Source of the DNA: Puccinellia tenuiflora
Taxonomy: Eukaryota > Streptophyta > Magnoliopsida > Poales > Poaceae
Direction: 5' to 3'
Assembly: GCA_012064385.1 (NCBI GenBank)
Contig: QRDG01000060.1
Coordinates: 1,596,814-1,660,813, forward strand
DNA length: 64,000 bases
Shown here piece by piece: positions 10,379-22,691 of this stretch. The notes beneath the pieces are model-generated. The model was given only the letters and a program-made list of their open reading frames with translations. It did no database searches and was not told the DNA's origin. Positions within the stretch are counted from its first letter, which is position 1. Each line of letters opens with the position of its first letter. Made by a program: the position numbers and the translations under genes.

Positions 10379-13355
10379 TGAGTAGCTATTTTTGAGTAGT
10401 CCCTGGATCGACTCGCTAGCACACACAGTACAGGATGAAATACCATAACAGTGCATCATTTTATTACACACATGATCCAGAATTCAAAGTAGTTTTGATT
10501 ACAAAGTGCATAGCTCGAGGCTAGCTTTATTTATAGGAAACAGCGGAAATAAATATTAAGCATGGAGTCTCCATCATCTTCATGCTGCCACAGGCGAACA
10601 TGTCGGTTGTAGACTCGAAGCCCTATCACGCACCTTACTCATCGTCTGAACAATCTGCAACAGTAAAGCGTTGCAGCCAAAAAATTGGTCAGAACCATTG
10701 GAATGGATCTGGCAAGTGACACTTGTGGACTCATAATGGCAAACTCTAAGACCTATATGCTTATTTGGCTGGTCGATCTCAAGGCTCTTTGCATAAAGCC
10801 AATTTTATCCTAGCTTTCACAATATTTTCTTTTCCATCTAGTCGAGACAATTTCTGGTATACATTCCAGTGCCAAATGAGGCAATTCCTGGAATATATCC
10901 AGTGTCCCATTTCTACCCTTGTTCACCCCTCAAAATTTTATTTAAGAAATTGGAATGGTGAGATTCTCCATCGACATCCTTGTCCAGCTGCTCAAAATTG
11001 TCCGTAACCGAGGACACGGCTATGATCATAGTTTTATTACTCTCGAGAGTTTGTGGCACTTTCCCCACTAGACTCAACTAACCCAAACTTCCTAATCACT
11101 CAATTAGTGAGAAGGAAAGGAGAGAGTCGAGATGAGATCTTTCAGATGAGGTTTCCCGTACACCTGTCCGAACAATACCCACCTACAACCCCTACATCTG
11201 CTTGTTCGTCCGGTCGGGTCCACTCAACTTAGTCAATCAAGACAAAGCCCATATGACTAGTGGCTGCACTGGAAGCAAACAAAAGCATGGAGTGACATCG
11301 AATCTCTTTGTTCCTGGGTGGCCGTTCCCAAGTGAACATCTCGAGTATAACCATGGAAATGGCCCCGAGAAGACACTCAACTCTGTCCGCCAAGCAATAC
11401 CAATTGCCACCCAGGTGGTTCATTAACTTAGTAGAGTTTTCATCCTTTCATACTACAATAAAACATTTTGCATTGCATTCCTAACATCTACCAAGTTAAT
11501 GGGTACCTAGACCAATAGGAATATAGGGTGGTATACTAAACAGGTCTGCATAGCATAATAGTAATACACCTATCATGCATTCTACAGAAATAACTAAAAT
11601 GCAAATAATAAAATAGTAGGACTTTTATGCTGGAGTATCACTTGCCTTGGCAACCAGCTGAGCAGGAGCAACAAGCACAAGAGTAACCGGGACCCTCCGA
11701 ATAATCTAACAAATATCACAAATCACAAATAAGCAACCATACCATTATAGCAATACAAAAAAAAAATATATGCCATGCATGAGTGTATGCAAAAGACACA
11801 CAACACAAGTAAATCATATTATTAATCTCTGATTATTACTATATGCATGATGCCACAAGACAAGTTTTAAACAATTTTAACCATTAAAGCATTTTTAAAA
11901 CACCCAAAAAGGGCAAATACAAGGATTTTCTAGTTTTCTGTAATAAAATATTTTATAAATTTTGGAAAACAAGTCTACTGGACAGAGGACATCTAGACAA
12001 AGCTTCTGCAATTTGGATCACTCAATTTGGAAATGTAGAACACAAGATATGGCCAAAACAAGATTTTTGGGTTTCTACAAATACCAAGTGTGTGCACGTA
12101 TCAAAAGTTGAAAATTATTGCCCCACTGCATTCTACACATTTTGCTGAATCCAGGGACATCAAATTTGTTGAATTTGGATACACGGTTCAAAAGATATGG
12201 ATTTTTCAAGTTTGGGTGATTTTCTGTTTGAAAAACAGAAAAACAGAAAAGAATAAGGAAATTCGGGCCACGTGGTAGCTCCGGATTGGGCGATACCGAT
12301 TCGGGTTTTAAAATAAAACGCGGCCGTCAGATCGGAATCCAACGGCCCACGATAGATCGGCCAAAAAGGGGGCGGCGGCCTCGCCGGAACCCTAGCCCGA
12401 GCGGCGGAGGCGGCCGGCACGGTGCGTTCCGACGCAACCAGAGGGGGAGGGAGGACGGCGAGCTCACCACGGCGTGCAGCAGCTTGAGGCGGACGTGGTG
12501 GCGCGAGCGGTGGCGGCTTGAAGCTCCGGTGCGGCGGAGATTCCTCGCCGGAGTTGGAGGTTGGCGGCGGCCGAGCGTGGCGCGGACGCTCCCGTCGATT
12601 CCCTGCGCGCAAAAATCATGGGACCGTGTCAAAAAGAAGCGCAAGGGAAAGAGGAGAAAGAAGAAGGGGTCGGGGAGCCGCGGGGTTGCCGGTCTTCACC
12701 GGAATCGAGCTCGACGGCGGCGACGGACGGGCGGGACGGCGAGCACGAATCCGAGCAGCCCCTAGGCTCTCGGCTTGGGATTTTTGGGGCAATTAGGAGA
12801 GGAGGAGGCGGGCTATATGAGGGTGGCGATGGTGCGGCCGTTACCCTCCGCGGTGGTGCGGATTGAAGAGGGGGAGGCGACGGGCGCCGGCGGGTGAGCT
12901 CCCGCGCGTGGAAACGGCGCTGACGGGCGGGACCCGCGCGTCAGAGAGAGAGAGGAGAGGAGGAGGCGGGTGGGCTGGAGCTGGGCCGTGGCTAGCTGGG
13001 CTGGCCCGGTTGGACTGGCTCGGCCGGCCTTTTCTTTTTTTTTTAAACAAAACCTTTTTCTATTTTCTGTTTTCAAAACAAGGCAAACTAACCAAAACTT
13101 TTCAGAAAAATTTGATAAAATACTTTTTGAAAAGCTTGTTAAAATTAGAACACTTTGGCACATAGCTTGCCCACAAAATAAAATAAAATAATTGGTTTTA
13201 TGACAAGGGTTAATTAACCCTATTATGTCAAAATAATTATTTTAACACCAAATTTTGAGTTTAAAACCCAAAACAAAAGACTTAAAATGCAATGCAGCAA
13301 GTTTATGATGCATGAATGCAAGTTTTTAATTTTTGAAAAAAATTGGGATGTTACA
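10379..13355 (-). mobile_element. 3' LTR of element E
   Basis: This is the left-hand copy of a repeat also present at 18930-21934. The match is visible over nearly the whole length, with only scattered substitutions and small indels. On the minus strand it starts TGTAACATCCCAAT. The far end (10379-10400) differs from the other LTR, lacking about 30 bases. ORFs in its GC-rich part (about 12290-12990) recur in the other LTR and look compositional. Confidence 0.9.
11000..11049 (-). other. Three-palindrome block, E 3' LTR copy
   Basis: Minus-strand order: CTCTCGAGAG (11040-11049), CTATGATCATAG (11020-11031), GTCC-8nt-GGAC (11000-11015). Confidence 0.85.
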
Positions 13356-13367
13356 AACCTAACCCCC

Positions 13368-14591
13368 TTAAGATGAATCTCGTCCCCGAGATTCGGATTG
13401 GCTAGCAAATAGGTGTGGATGGTCTTCTCGTAGGTCATCTTCTCGTTCCCAAGTAGCTTCATCCTCCGTATGATGATTCCACTGTACCTTGCAAAATTTT
13501 ATCGTCTTTGTTCGAGTAACTCGTTCTGCTATCTCTAAGATCTTTATAGGCTTCTCTTCATAAGTAAGATCACTCTCAAGTTGAACTTCCTCTAGCGGCA
13601 CTGTATCCCTCAGTGGTGTTTCTGCCATCTCCGGATGCATTTTTCAACTGACTCACATGGAACACATTATGAACGGCTGATAAGACCTCTGGTAATTCCA
13701 ACTCATAAGCTACCTCTCCTTTGCGAGACAAGATTTTATAGGGTCCAATAAAGCGAGGTGCAAGTTTTCCTTTGATGCCAAATCTCTTTACTCCACGAAG
13801 TGGTGAAACTCTAAGATATGCTCTATCACCAACCTCATATGTGATCTCCCTTCTCTTGGAATCCGCATAACTCTTCTGTCTCGATTGAGCAATTTTCAGT
13901 CTGTCTTTGATCAATCTCACCTTCTCTTCGGCTTCTTTAATTATATCTGGTCCAAATAAACTTCTCTCTCCTACACCACTCCAAAGCAATGGTGTAGTGC
14001 ATTTCCTTCCATACAGGGCTTCAAATGGTGACATTCCAATGCTGACTTGAAAACTATTGTTGTATGAGAACTCAGCATATGGAAGTTATCATCCCAGCTA
14101 GACTTATAGTCCAATGCACATGCTCTCAGCATATCCTCTAAAATTTGATTTACTCTTTCGGTCTGTCCATCAGTCTGTGGGTGGAAAGCCGTGCTAAACT
14201 CTAGCCTGGTTCCAAGTGATTCATGCAATTGCTTCCAAAAATGAGAGGTAAATTGGGTACCCCTATCAGATACAATCTTCTTAGGAACACCGTGTAAGCA
14301 CACAATTCTCTTCATATATATTTCTGCTAGCTTTGCACTGGAATACGTAGTCTTCACTGGCACAAAGTGGGCTACTTTCGTTAGACGATCGACTATGACC
14401 CAAATCGAATCATATCCTGATTTAGTTCTGGGTAATCCCGTGATGAAATCCATTCCGATTTGTTCCCATTTCCAGTCTGGCACTGGCAATGGTTGTAGCA
14501 ATCCTGCTGGCTTCTGATGTTCGGCCTTCACACGACTGCATACGTCACATTTTGCAATATATTCCGCGATATCTCCTTCAAACCATTCCAC
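13368..14591 (-). pseudogene. E pol, integrase and chromodomain segment (frameshifted)
   Basis: The integrase starts in the zinc-binding region with CDVCSRVKAEHQ. The catalytic core follows: D in IGMDFITGL, D in IVSDRGTQF, and E in QTDGQTERVNQ. A C-terminal GKLAPRFIGPYKIL region precedes the end of the frame near 13640. The last 90 residues contain a chromodomain-like stretch (KTIKFCKVQW, then EATWERED), the targeting module of chromoviruses. Reading needs three changes of frame, near 14570, 14090 and 13655, each explained by one missing base relative to the expected protein. All core catalytic residues are present. The protein would insert element cDNA into the genome if the frames were intact. 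Confidence 0.85.
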
Positions 14592-16319
14592 CAGAAACTC
14601 TCCTTAACATCCATATACATTTTAGTGTTACCTGGATGTATTGAATACGGGGAGTCATGGGCTTCTTGTAAAATCAACTTCCTAAGGGCTTCATCTTGCG
14701 GTACGCAAATGCGTTTCTCAAACCACATTGTACCCTGTTCATCTTCGCGGAATCCCTTGGCTTTTCCTTCACTCAGGTTGGTTCTGATTTCTTCCATCAA
14801 TTTGTCTCCCTTCTGAGCTTCTCGGATCTTATCCATAAGTGTCGGCTGTACTTCTAACGATGCTAGAAAACCTTCAGGTACCACTTCCAATCTAAGGTCT
14901 TTGAATTCTTTGCATAATTCTTCTGGTAGCTCTCCTGTTGTGAGACCGTTGATGTAGACCTTACGACTCAACGCATCGGCAACTACATTAGCTTTTCCTG
15001 GATGATATTGTAAACTCAGATCATAATCTTTGATGAGTTCTAACCATCTCCGTTGTCTCATATTCAGCTCCTTCTGGGTAAAGATATATTTTAGGCTTTT
15101 GTGGTCAGTGAATACTTCACACCGTTTGCCCATCAGATAATGCCTCCAAGTCTTCAGAGCGTGTACCACAGATGCTAATTCTAAATCATGCGTTGGATAG
15201 TTCACTTCATGTTTCTTCAGTTGTCTGGACGCATAAGATACCACTTTGCCTCCTTGCATTAGTACACTTCCCAAACCCTGACCTGAAGCATCACAAAATA
15301 CTTGGAAGTCTTTCTCCAGATCAGGTAGGCACAACACTGGGGCGGAAACTAAAAGTTTCTTTAGTTCTTGAAAACTAATCTCACATGCCTCCGACCACTT
15401 AAACTTTTTATTCTTCCTTAAAAGTTCCGTCATAGGCTTGGCTATCTTAGAGAAATTTTCAATAAACCTCCGATAATAACCCGCCAAACCTAAGAAACTT
15501 CGGATTTCCCCAACATTCTTTGGCGGTTCCCAGTTAGTTACTGCAGACACCTTCTCAGGATCCACTGCAATTCCTTCCTTCGTCACTACGTGGCCTAGGA
15601 AACCAACTTTCTCCAACCAAAATTCGCATTTACTAAATTTAGCATACAACTTATGCTCCCTGAGTCTCTGTAACACTCGGTGCAGGTGTTCCTCATGTTC
15701 CTTGTGACTCTTGGAGTAGACAAGTATGTCATCAATGAATACAACAACAAACTTATCCAGAAAATCCATGAATACTTTATTCATCATGTTCATAAAATAA
15801 GCTGGCGCATTGGTCAGTCCAAATGGCATCACCGTGTATTCATATAGTCCATATCTGGTAGTGAACGCCGTCTTAGGTATATCGAGTTCTCGAACTTTCA
15901 TTTGGAAATACCCTGACCGTAAATCGATCTTGGAAAACACACAAGCACCCTCTAACTGATCAAACAAATCATTGATTTTTGGTATTGGGTACTTGTTCTT
16001 GATGGTTACCTCATTTAGCGCCCGATAGTCTGTAACTAGCCTCTGGGTATTGTCTTTCTTCTCAACAAACAATATCGGTGCTCCCCAAGGTCATGAACTT
16101 GGGCGAATAAATCCTTTCTGTAGGTGTTCATCCAACTGCTTCTTGAGCTCTTTTAACTCATCCATGGCCATTGGATACGGTCTCTTGGCTATGGGTCCTG
16201 TGCCTGGCACTAACTCGATGAGAAACTCCACTTCTCTATCTGGTGGCATTCCCGGCAATTCTTCCGGAAACACGTCAGGATATTCTCTCACTATGGGTAC
16301 CTCTTCAAGGCTAACCCCT
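14528..16319 (-). pseudogene. E pol, reverse transcriptase and RNase H segment
   Basis: The frame opens with REYPDVFPEELPGMPP and contains the reverse transcriptase core: KNKYPIPKI, SKIDLRSGY, MPFGLTNAPA and the active site FIDDILVYS. The connection and RNase H follow, with FCDASGQGLGSV, the TDHKSL motif and ADALSRK. An in-frame TGA near 16090 replaces the usual Ser before PWGAP. The upstream join to gag-protease is a change of frame near 16318, best explained by one missing G in a G-run. It ends in the zinc-binding linker of integrase. Confidence 0.88.
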
Positions 16320-17808
16320 TAAGAGAATTGAGCTTAACCTGTCTCAATTTGAATTTGGACTTAAATCTGATCCTTTTCTTCTCCGGGGTAGTGAGTGAAA
16401 TCGCTCTGTCTACGCAATCTATAACTCCTTCAAAATGGGTCATCCAATCCATCCCTAGTATAACATCCAGACCTTGGGATTCTAGGATGATTAGGTCGAC
16501 TGGAAAATGATGTTTCCCAATCTTTAAATCCAATTTCCTACACCAGGCATGTACTAACATTTCTCCCCCTGGAGAATTTACCCTCATGGGATTTCTCATG
16601 ATTTCCGTGGGTAACTCATTATTGTTAACAAAAGCTCTTGATATGAATGAGTGTGATGCTCCGGTATCGAATAAAACTAATGCTGTAAAGGAGTTGAGTA
16701 GGAACGTACCAATCACAGCATCAGGTTCATCATATACTTCCTCCACGTTGACGTGATTTACTTGGCCTTTCTGGAAAGGGTTGGGCTTGGCAGCTCCCTC
16801 GGTCTTCCTTTCTGGGCAATCAGTTGCGTAATGTCCTTTGTTCTTGCATTTGAAACATAACACCTGACTGATATCCTTCTTAGTCTCAAAATTTGGGCGA
16901 TGCTGCCCATTACCATTGTTGTTTCCTTGGTGTCCATTGTGAGCATTTCCCTTGAATCCTCCATTGCCTCCTTTGAATCCACCATGGTGGTTATGTCCAT
17001 GGTGTTTGTGGTTATTTCCTCCACTATGATAATTTCCATGCTTGTAACCACTATTGCCTTCATAAGAAGAGTGTTTCTTATATGAAGGTTCTGCGTAGTG
17101 CTTGCCGGCAGTATTCTTCCTCTTACGGTTCTCAGCCTTCTTCATATTGTCCTCCAGTGTTACTGCTTGATCAAGGAGGGTCTGGTAATTTGGGGCATAA
17201 GCTACAGACAAAGGGATCTTTAGCTCATCACACAGCCCCCTAAGGAATTTCTCCCTTCTTTTTCCATCGGTGTCAATGTCCTCAGGAGCGTAACGAGACA
17301 ACGTGTAGAAGTCATCCATATACTCCTTGAGCGACCTGTTACCCTGCCTCAGGCTACGGAACTCCTCTTTCTTTAAGTTCATAATACCCGTGGAAATGTG
17401 TGCATTGCGAAATCCCTCCTTAAAAGTCTCCCACGTGAGTCCATCCAGTGGGTGAGTGATCTGGTAGGTATCCCACCATTGGGCTGCTGGCCCTTCTAGC
17501 AAGTGCGCAGTGAACCGCACTTTCTCCGTGTCAGTGCACTCACATGTCACCAGATCCTTACTGATTGAGCGCAACCAATCATCTGCCACAATTGGCTCAG
17601 TTGCGGTTGAGAACTTATTGGGTTTGAGCCTCAGAAACCTAGCCAGCCTGTCAGCTTGAGGTGGCGGTGGTGGTGGCGGTGGTGGTGGCGGTGGGTTATT
17701 GTTGTTCTGTGCATGCGCAATGAACTGCGTCATCATCTGCATCAGTTGGGCTTGAGCTGCTATCAGTTGCTGAATTGCATCGTTGTCGGGATCACGGCGG
17801 GGAGGCAT
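16291..17808 (-). CDS. E gag-protease polyprotein
   Basis: 505 residues starting MPPRRDPDNDAIQQ, with a run of 12 prolines at about residues 42-53. The retrotransposon gag domain follows (DDWLRSISKDL through FLRGLCDELKIPL). A Gly/His/Asn-rich linker leads to the CCHC knuckle CFKCKNKGHYATDC, which binds RNA. The aspartic protease has the active site LFDTGASHSFIS and the flap-side LGMDWM. The frame is intact to the protease end and then runs out at the frameshift into pol. Gag would form the particle that packages element RNA. Confidence 0.9.
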   Translation of the reverse strand: MPPRRDPDNDAIQQLIAAQAQLMQMMTQFIAHAQNNNNPPPPPPPPPPPPQADRLARFLRLKPNKFSTATEPIVADDWLRSISKDLVTCECTDTEKVRFTAHLLEGPAAQWWDTYQITHPLDGLTWETFKEGFRNAHISTGIMNLKKEEFRSLRQGNRSLKEYMDDFYTLSRYAPEDIDTDGKRREKFLRGLCDELKIPLSVAYAPNYQTLLDQAVTLEDNMKKAENRKRKNTAGKHYAEPSYKKHSSYEGNSGYKHGNYHSGGNNHKHHGHNHHGGFKGGNGGFKGNAHNGHQGNNNGNGQHRPNFETKKDISQVLCFKCKNKGHYATDCPERKTEGAAKPNPFQKGQVNHVNVEEVYDEPDAVIGTFLLNSFTALVLFDTGASHSFISRAFVNNNELPTEIMRNPMRVNSPGGEMLVHAWCRKLDLKIGKHHFPVDLIILESQGLDVILGMDWMTHFEGVIDCVDRAISLTTPEKKRIRFKSKFKLRQVKLNSLKGLALKRYP

Positions 17809-18054
17809 CTGTGGTTTAAGAATAGATGAGTAGAGATAGACAGATCTAAAGAAATATTTCTACCCATACAAGCAATTAACAACAAACAGAAATTTAAACA
17901 CTCAGAAATATTTGAGAAAACCGTACTAAACGTTTATTAGGCAACGTAACAAGGTTCTGGGAACAAGTACGAAGGTACTGCCATACCACAAGTTGGTAGG
18001 TCAATACGAAAGGTTATTGTCGACACACGACTTATTTAGGAGAGGTGGGCAAGC

Positions 18055-18746
18055 TACTTGTCAGATGTCTCCTTGGTGAGACGAGCACACTGCTCCTGCA
18101 GGGCTGCTATCATCGCCTACTGTTGGTCCACCTTGTTCCTAGCTTGAGATTCTCTGCCTCCAACTTCTGGTTATCCTCCATGAGCTTCTGCTTCTGGGCC
18201 TCCTGTGCCTCTGCTAGCTCCTCAGCAGTCTCAATCTGCACTCTCTGCGCCTCGATCAACTCCTTGGCGTGATCCTAGTACTCCCATCTCTGCACGTAGG
18301 ATAGTTTCGGTCCTATGGGCCAGCAACTCGAGATCCTCCAAGTGAATCTGTATCAAGCTCATGTGCTCGCGATCTCCATCACTATAGTATGGTAGTCCTT
18401 CCGCATCACGCCTTCCAAAGTCTCTATATGGAGAAGTCTGAGGTAACAACTCGTAGTATGTCTCACAAATGCGTGCCAAAGCCTCATGCATGGCCATCAG
18501 AAGTCCGGTCTCCCAAGTGGTGTACTCCTTCGTGAAGATAATGGGCTCAGTAGGCGCCCCAATAGGACGTGGTAGGATCTCAGTCTCAATCTCCCATCGG
18601 TGGACATTGGGGACATCAGAAGGTAACTCCCTGCCCTTGAAGATAGGAGGAACTATGCTGAGCACTCTGCAGACACTCATCAGCTGCCTACCAAACAAGC
18701 TATGGGCACTGTCACTTGGGGTCGTCATGTGGGTGAAAACGGCCAT
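18055..18746 (-). pseudogene. Sense ORF upstream of gag in element E
   Basis: A frame of about 171 residues starts MAVFTHMTTPSDSAH between the primer site and gag. Near 18276 the frame changes, and the next frame continues with an unbroken charged stretch rich in Glu, Gln and Lys (EAQRVQIETAEELAEAQE) that predicts a coiled coil. A second change of frame leads to a final LQEQCARLTKETSDK before a stop near 18056. I do not recognise a domain in the N-terminal part. 17809-18054 and 18747-18929 hold only leader sequence. Confidence 0.55.
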
Positions 18747-18915
18747 CTACACAAGGGTTAGAGAAAAGAATTAGAACAAGTATTACGATGGTTAGTCAAA
18801 AATAATTAATTGAAGTAACTATTAAACTTGTAAATTGCAGAAAATAAATTTTGGATTCCTAGGGTCAACCTATAACTATCCAAACCTAGGGTTTCGAACC
18901 TACAGGCAACACATT

Positions 18916-18927
18916 GCTCTGATACCA
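18916..18927 (-). other. Primer-binding site of E (initiator tRNA-Met type)
   Basis: The minus strand reads TGGTATCAGAGC two bases inside the 5' LTR, which therefore ends GGTCACTACA at 18930. Confidence 0.88.
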
Positions 18928-18929
18928 TC

Positions 18930-21900
18930 TGTAGTGACCTTGCCTTTTAAAATAGACAAGATACCTGTGTATAGTGCTAGTCCCTGGATCGACTCGCTAG
19001 CACACACAGTACAGGATGAAATACCATAACAGTGCATCATTTTATTACACGCATGATCCAGAATTCAAAGTAGTTTTGATTACAAAGTGCATAGCTCGAG
19101 GCTAGCTTTATTTATAGTAAACAGCGGAAATAAATATTAAGCATGGAGTCTCCATCATCTTCATGCTGCCACAGGCGAACATGTCGGTTGTAGACTCGAA
19201 GCCCTATCACGCACCTTACTCATCGTCTGAACAATCTGCAACAGTAAAGCGTTGCAGCCAAAAAATTGGTCAGAACCATTGGAATGGATCTGGCAAGTGA
19301 CACTTGTGGACTCATAATGGCAAACTCTAAGACCTATATGCTTATTTGGCTGGTGGATCTCAAGGCTCTTTGCATAAAGCCAATTTTATCCTAGCTTTCA
19401 CAATATTTTCTTTTCCATCTAGTCGAGACAATTCCTGGTATACATTCCAGTGCCAAATGAGGCAATTCCTGGAATATATCCAGTGTCCCATTTCTACCCT
19501 TGTTCACCCCTCAAAATTTTATTTAAGAAATTGGAATGGTGAGATTCTCCATCGACATCCTTGTCCAGCTGCTCAAAATTGTCCGTAACCGGGGACACGG
19601 CTATGATCATAGTTTTATTACTCTCGAGAGTTTGTGGCACTTTCCCCACTAGACTCAACTAACCCAAACTTCCTAATCACTCAATTAGTGAGAAGGAAAG
19701 GAGAGAGTCGAGACGAGATCTTTCAGATGAGCTTTCCCGTACACCTGTCCGAACAATACCCACCTACAACCCCTACATCTGCTTGTTCGTCCGGTCGGGT
19801 CCACTCAACTTAGTCAATCAAGACAGAGCCCATATGACTAGTGGCTGCACTGGAAGCAAACAAAAGCATGGAGTGACATCGAATCTCTTTGTTCCTGGGT
19901 GGCCGTTCCCAAGTGAACATCTCGAGTATAACCATGGAAATGGCCCCGAGAAGACACTCAACTCTGTCCGCCAAGCAATACCAATTGCCACCCAGGTGGT
20001 TCATTAACTTAGTAGAGTTTTTATCCTTTCATACTACAATAAAACATTTTGCATTGCATTTCTAACATCTACCAAGTTAATGGGTACCTAGACCAATAGG
20101 AATATGGGGTGTATACTAAACAGGTCTGCATAGCATAATAGTAATACTCCTATCATGCATACTACTGAAATAGCTAAAGTGCAAATAATAAAATAGTAGG
20201 ACTTTTATGCTGGAGTATCACTTGCCTTGGCAACCAGCTGAGCAGGAGCAACAAGCACAAGAGTAACCGGGACCCTCCGAATAATCTAACAAATATCACA
20301 AATCACAAATAAGCAACCATACCATTATAGCAATACAAAAATATATGCCATGCATGAGTGTATGCAAAAGACACACAACACAAGTAAATCATATTATTAA
20401 TCTCTGATTATTACTATATGCATGATGCCACAAGACAAGTTTTAAACAATTTTAACCATTAAAGCATTTTTAAAACACCCAAAAAGGGCAAATACAAGGA
20501 TTTTATAGTTTTCTGTAATAAAATATTTTATAAATTTTGGAAAACAAGTCTACTGGACAGAGGACATCTAGACAAAGCTTCTGCAATTTGGATCACTCAA
20601 TTTGGAATTGTAGAACTCAAGATATGGCCAAAACAAGATTTTTGGGTTTCTACAAATACCAAGTGTGTGCACGTATCAAAAGTTGAAATTTATTGCCCCA
20701 CTGCATTCTACACATTTTGCTGAATCCAGGGACATCAAATTTGTTGAATTTGGATACACGGTTCAAAAGATATGGATTTTTCAAGTTTGGGTGATTTTCT
20801 GTTTGAAAAACAGAAAAACAGAAAAGAATAAGGAAATTCGGGCCACGTGGCAGCTCCGGATTGGGCGATACCGATTCGGGTTTTTAAAATAAAACGCGGC
20901 CGTCAGATCGGAATCCAACGGCCCACGATAGATCGGCCAAAAAGGGGGCGGCGGCCTCGCCGGAACCCTAGCCCGAGCGGCGGAGGCGGCCGGCACGGTG
21001 CGTTCCGACGCAACCAGAGGGGGAGGGAGGACGGCGAGCTCACCACGGCGTGCAGCAGCTTGAGGCGGACGTGGTGGCGCGAGCGGTGGCGGCTTGAAGC
21101 TCCGGTGCGGCGGAGATTCCTCGCCGGAGTTGGAGGTTGGCGGCGGCCGAGCGTGGCGCGGACGCTCCCGTCGATTCCCTGCGCGCAAAATCATGGGACC
21201 GTGTCAAAAAGAAGCGCAAGGGAAAGAGGAGAAAGAAGAAGGGGTCGGGGAGCCGCGGGGTTGCCGGTCTTCACCAGAATCGAGCTCGACGGCGGCGACG
21301 GACGGGCGGGACGGCGAGCACGAATCCGAGCAGCCCCTAGGCTCTCGGCTTGGGATTTTTGGGGCAATTAGGAGAGGAGGAGGCGGGCTATATGAGGGTG
21401 GCGATGGTGCGGCCGTTACCCTCCGCGGTGGTGCGGATTGAAGAGGGGGAGGCGACGGGCGCCGGCGGGTGAGCTCCCGCGCGTGGAAACGGCGCTGACG
21501 GGCGGGACCCGCGCGTCAGAGAGAGAGGAGAGGAGGAGGCGGGTGGGCTGGAGCTGGGCCGTGGCTAGCTGGGCTGGCCCGGTTGGACTGGCTCGGCCGG
21601 CCTTTTCCTTTTTTTTTTTAAACAAAACCTTTTTCTATTTTCTGTTTTCAAAAACAAAGGCAAAACTAAACCAAAACTTTTCAGAAAAATTTGATAAAAT
21701 ACTTTTTGAAAAGCTTGTTAAAAATAGAACACTTTGGCACATAGCTTGCCCACAAAATAAAATAAAATAATTGGTTTTATGACAAGGGTTAATTAACCCT
21801 ATTATGTCAAAATAATTATTTTAACACCAAATTTTGAGTTTAAAACCCAAAACAAAAGACTTAAAATGCAATGCAGCAAGTTTATGATGCATGAATGCAA

Positions 21901-21934
21901 GTTTTTAATTTTTGAAAAAAATTGGGATGTTACA
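18930..21934 (-). mobile_element. 5' LTR of element E (about 3.0 kb)
   Basis: The minus strand runs from TGTAACATCCCAAT (21934) to GGTCACTACA (18930) and abuts the primer site. It repeats 10379-13355 with scattered differences. A CATATAGCC motif in the GC-rich part (complement near 21390) is a possible TATA element. Confidence 0.9.
19581..19630 (-). other. Three-palindrome block, E 5' LTR copy
   Basis: CTCTCGAGAG (19621-19630), CTATGATCATAG (19601-19612), and GTCC-8nt-GGAC (19581-19596) on the minus strand. Confidence 0.85.
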
Positions 21935-21939
21935 ATGCA

Positions 21940-22691
21940 TGTTAGGTGTTTTACTACTTCTATGCAAGACATGTTTAGAATAGCACTTTATTCCTATGTG
22001 TCTAGGAACCTATATAATGACTTAGTAGATATAAGCATTGCTACGCTGATAATGTTTTATAAAAGTAAAGGTGATGAAAATTTTACTAAGTTAACGAACC
22101 ACCTGGGTGGATGTGGTATGTGGATGGAGTTTTATAGTTGAGTGGCTACTCGGGGCCATTTCCATGGTTACCTGAGTATGTGCACTTGTGGACAGCCACC
22201 CAGGAACAAAGAGATTTGAAGTTACTCCATGTGAAGATTGCTTCCAGTGCAGCCACTTGATATATGGGCTCTGTCTTGACTAAGTAAGATCTAGGAACCT
22301 GATTTCGGCAGTTCTCAGCGGATGAACATCTTGTATGGGTCTGCCTGAGGAACAGGGGACTGTTTCCCAAAGGTCTCATCTCAATCTTCTCCTTTCCTTT
22401 TCACTAAATGAGGGTCAAGGACAGAAGGGTTGATTGAGTCTCGTGGTGAAAGTGCACAACCTCTCGAGAGTGTAAAACTATGATCATAGCCGTGTCCCCG
22501 GTTACGGACATTTCTGAGTAGCCGAACAAGGACGTCAACGGAGCATCTCAACATTCCAATTTATCAAGTAAAATTTTTGAAGGGTGAACAAGGGTAGGAG
22601 ACTTTGGATTTCATGCCATACTTGTCTCCGGACTAGACGAAAAGAAGTTTGCAAAGATAGGAAAAAGTTGGCTTTACGCAAAATAGCCTTC
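21940..22691 (+). mobile_element. LTR F, second segment
   Basis: This resumes LTR F after the ATGCA duplication. In the reverse orientation it matches the U5-side part of the E LTR, including the palindrome block, so F and E are related families in opposite orientation. It stops at 22691, where insert G begins. Confidence 0.7.
22461..22509 (+). other. Three-palindrome block, F copy
   Basis: CTCTCGAGAG (22461-22470), CTATGATCATAG (22478-22489), GTCC-8nt-GGAC (22494-22509). Confidence 0.85.

Larger units (their letters stand above)
10379..21934 (-). mobile_element. Complete Tekay-type chromovirus E (11.6 kb)
   Basis: The element has two near-identical LTRs, a tRNA-Met primer site, a polypurine tract, an upstream ORF, gag-protease, reverse transcriptase, RNase H, integrase and a C-terminal chromodomain, all on the minus strand. 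ATGCA occurs on both sides (10374-10378 and 21935-21939) as the 5 bp target duplication in LTR F. The chromodomain, domain order and primer type place it in the Tekay/Del branch of chromoviruses. The polypurine tract is at about 13356-13371; its complement reads TTAAGGGGGTTAGG. Pol is broken, so the copy is non-autonomous. Confidence 0.9.

Noticed and set aside
12160..12866. Overlapping ORFs of 60-160 residues on both strands in E's 3' LTR
   Set aside because: They are Arg/Pro/Gly-rich in all frames, recur in the other LTR (20781-21441) and reflect GC-rich composition.
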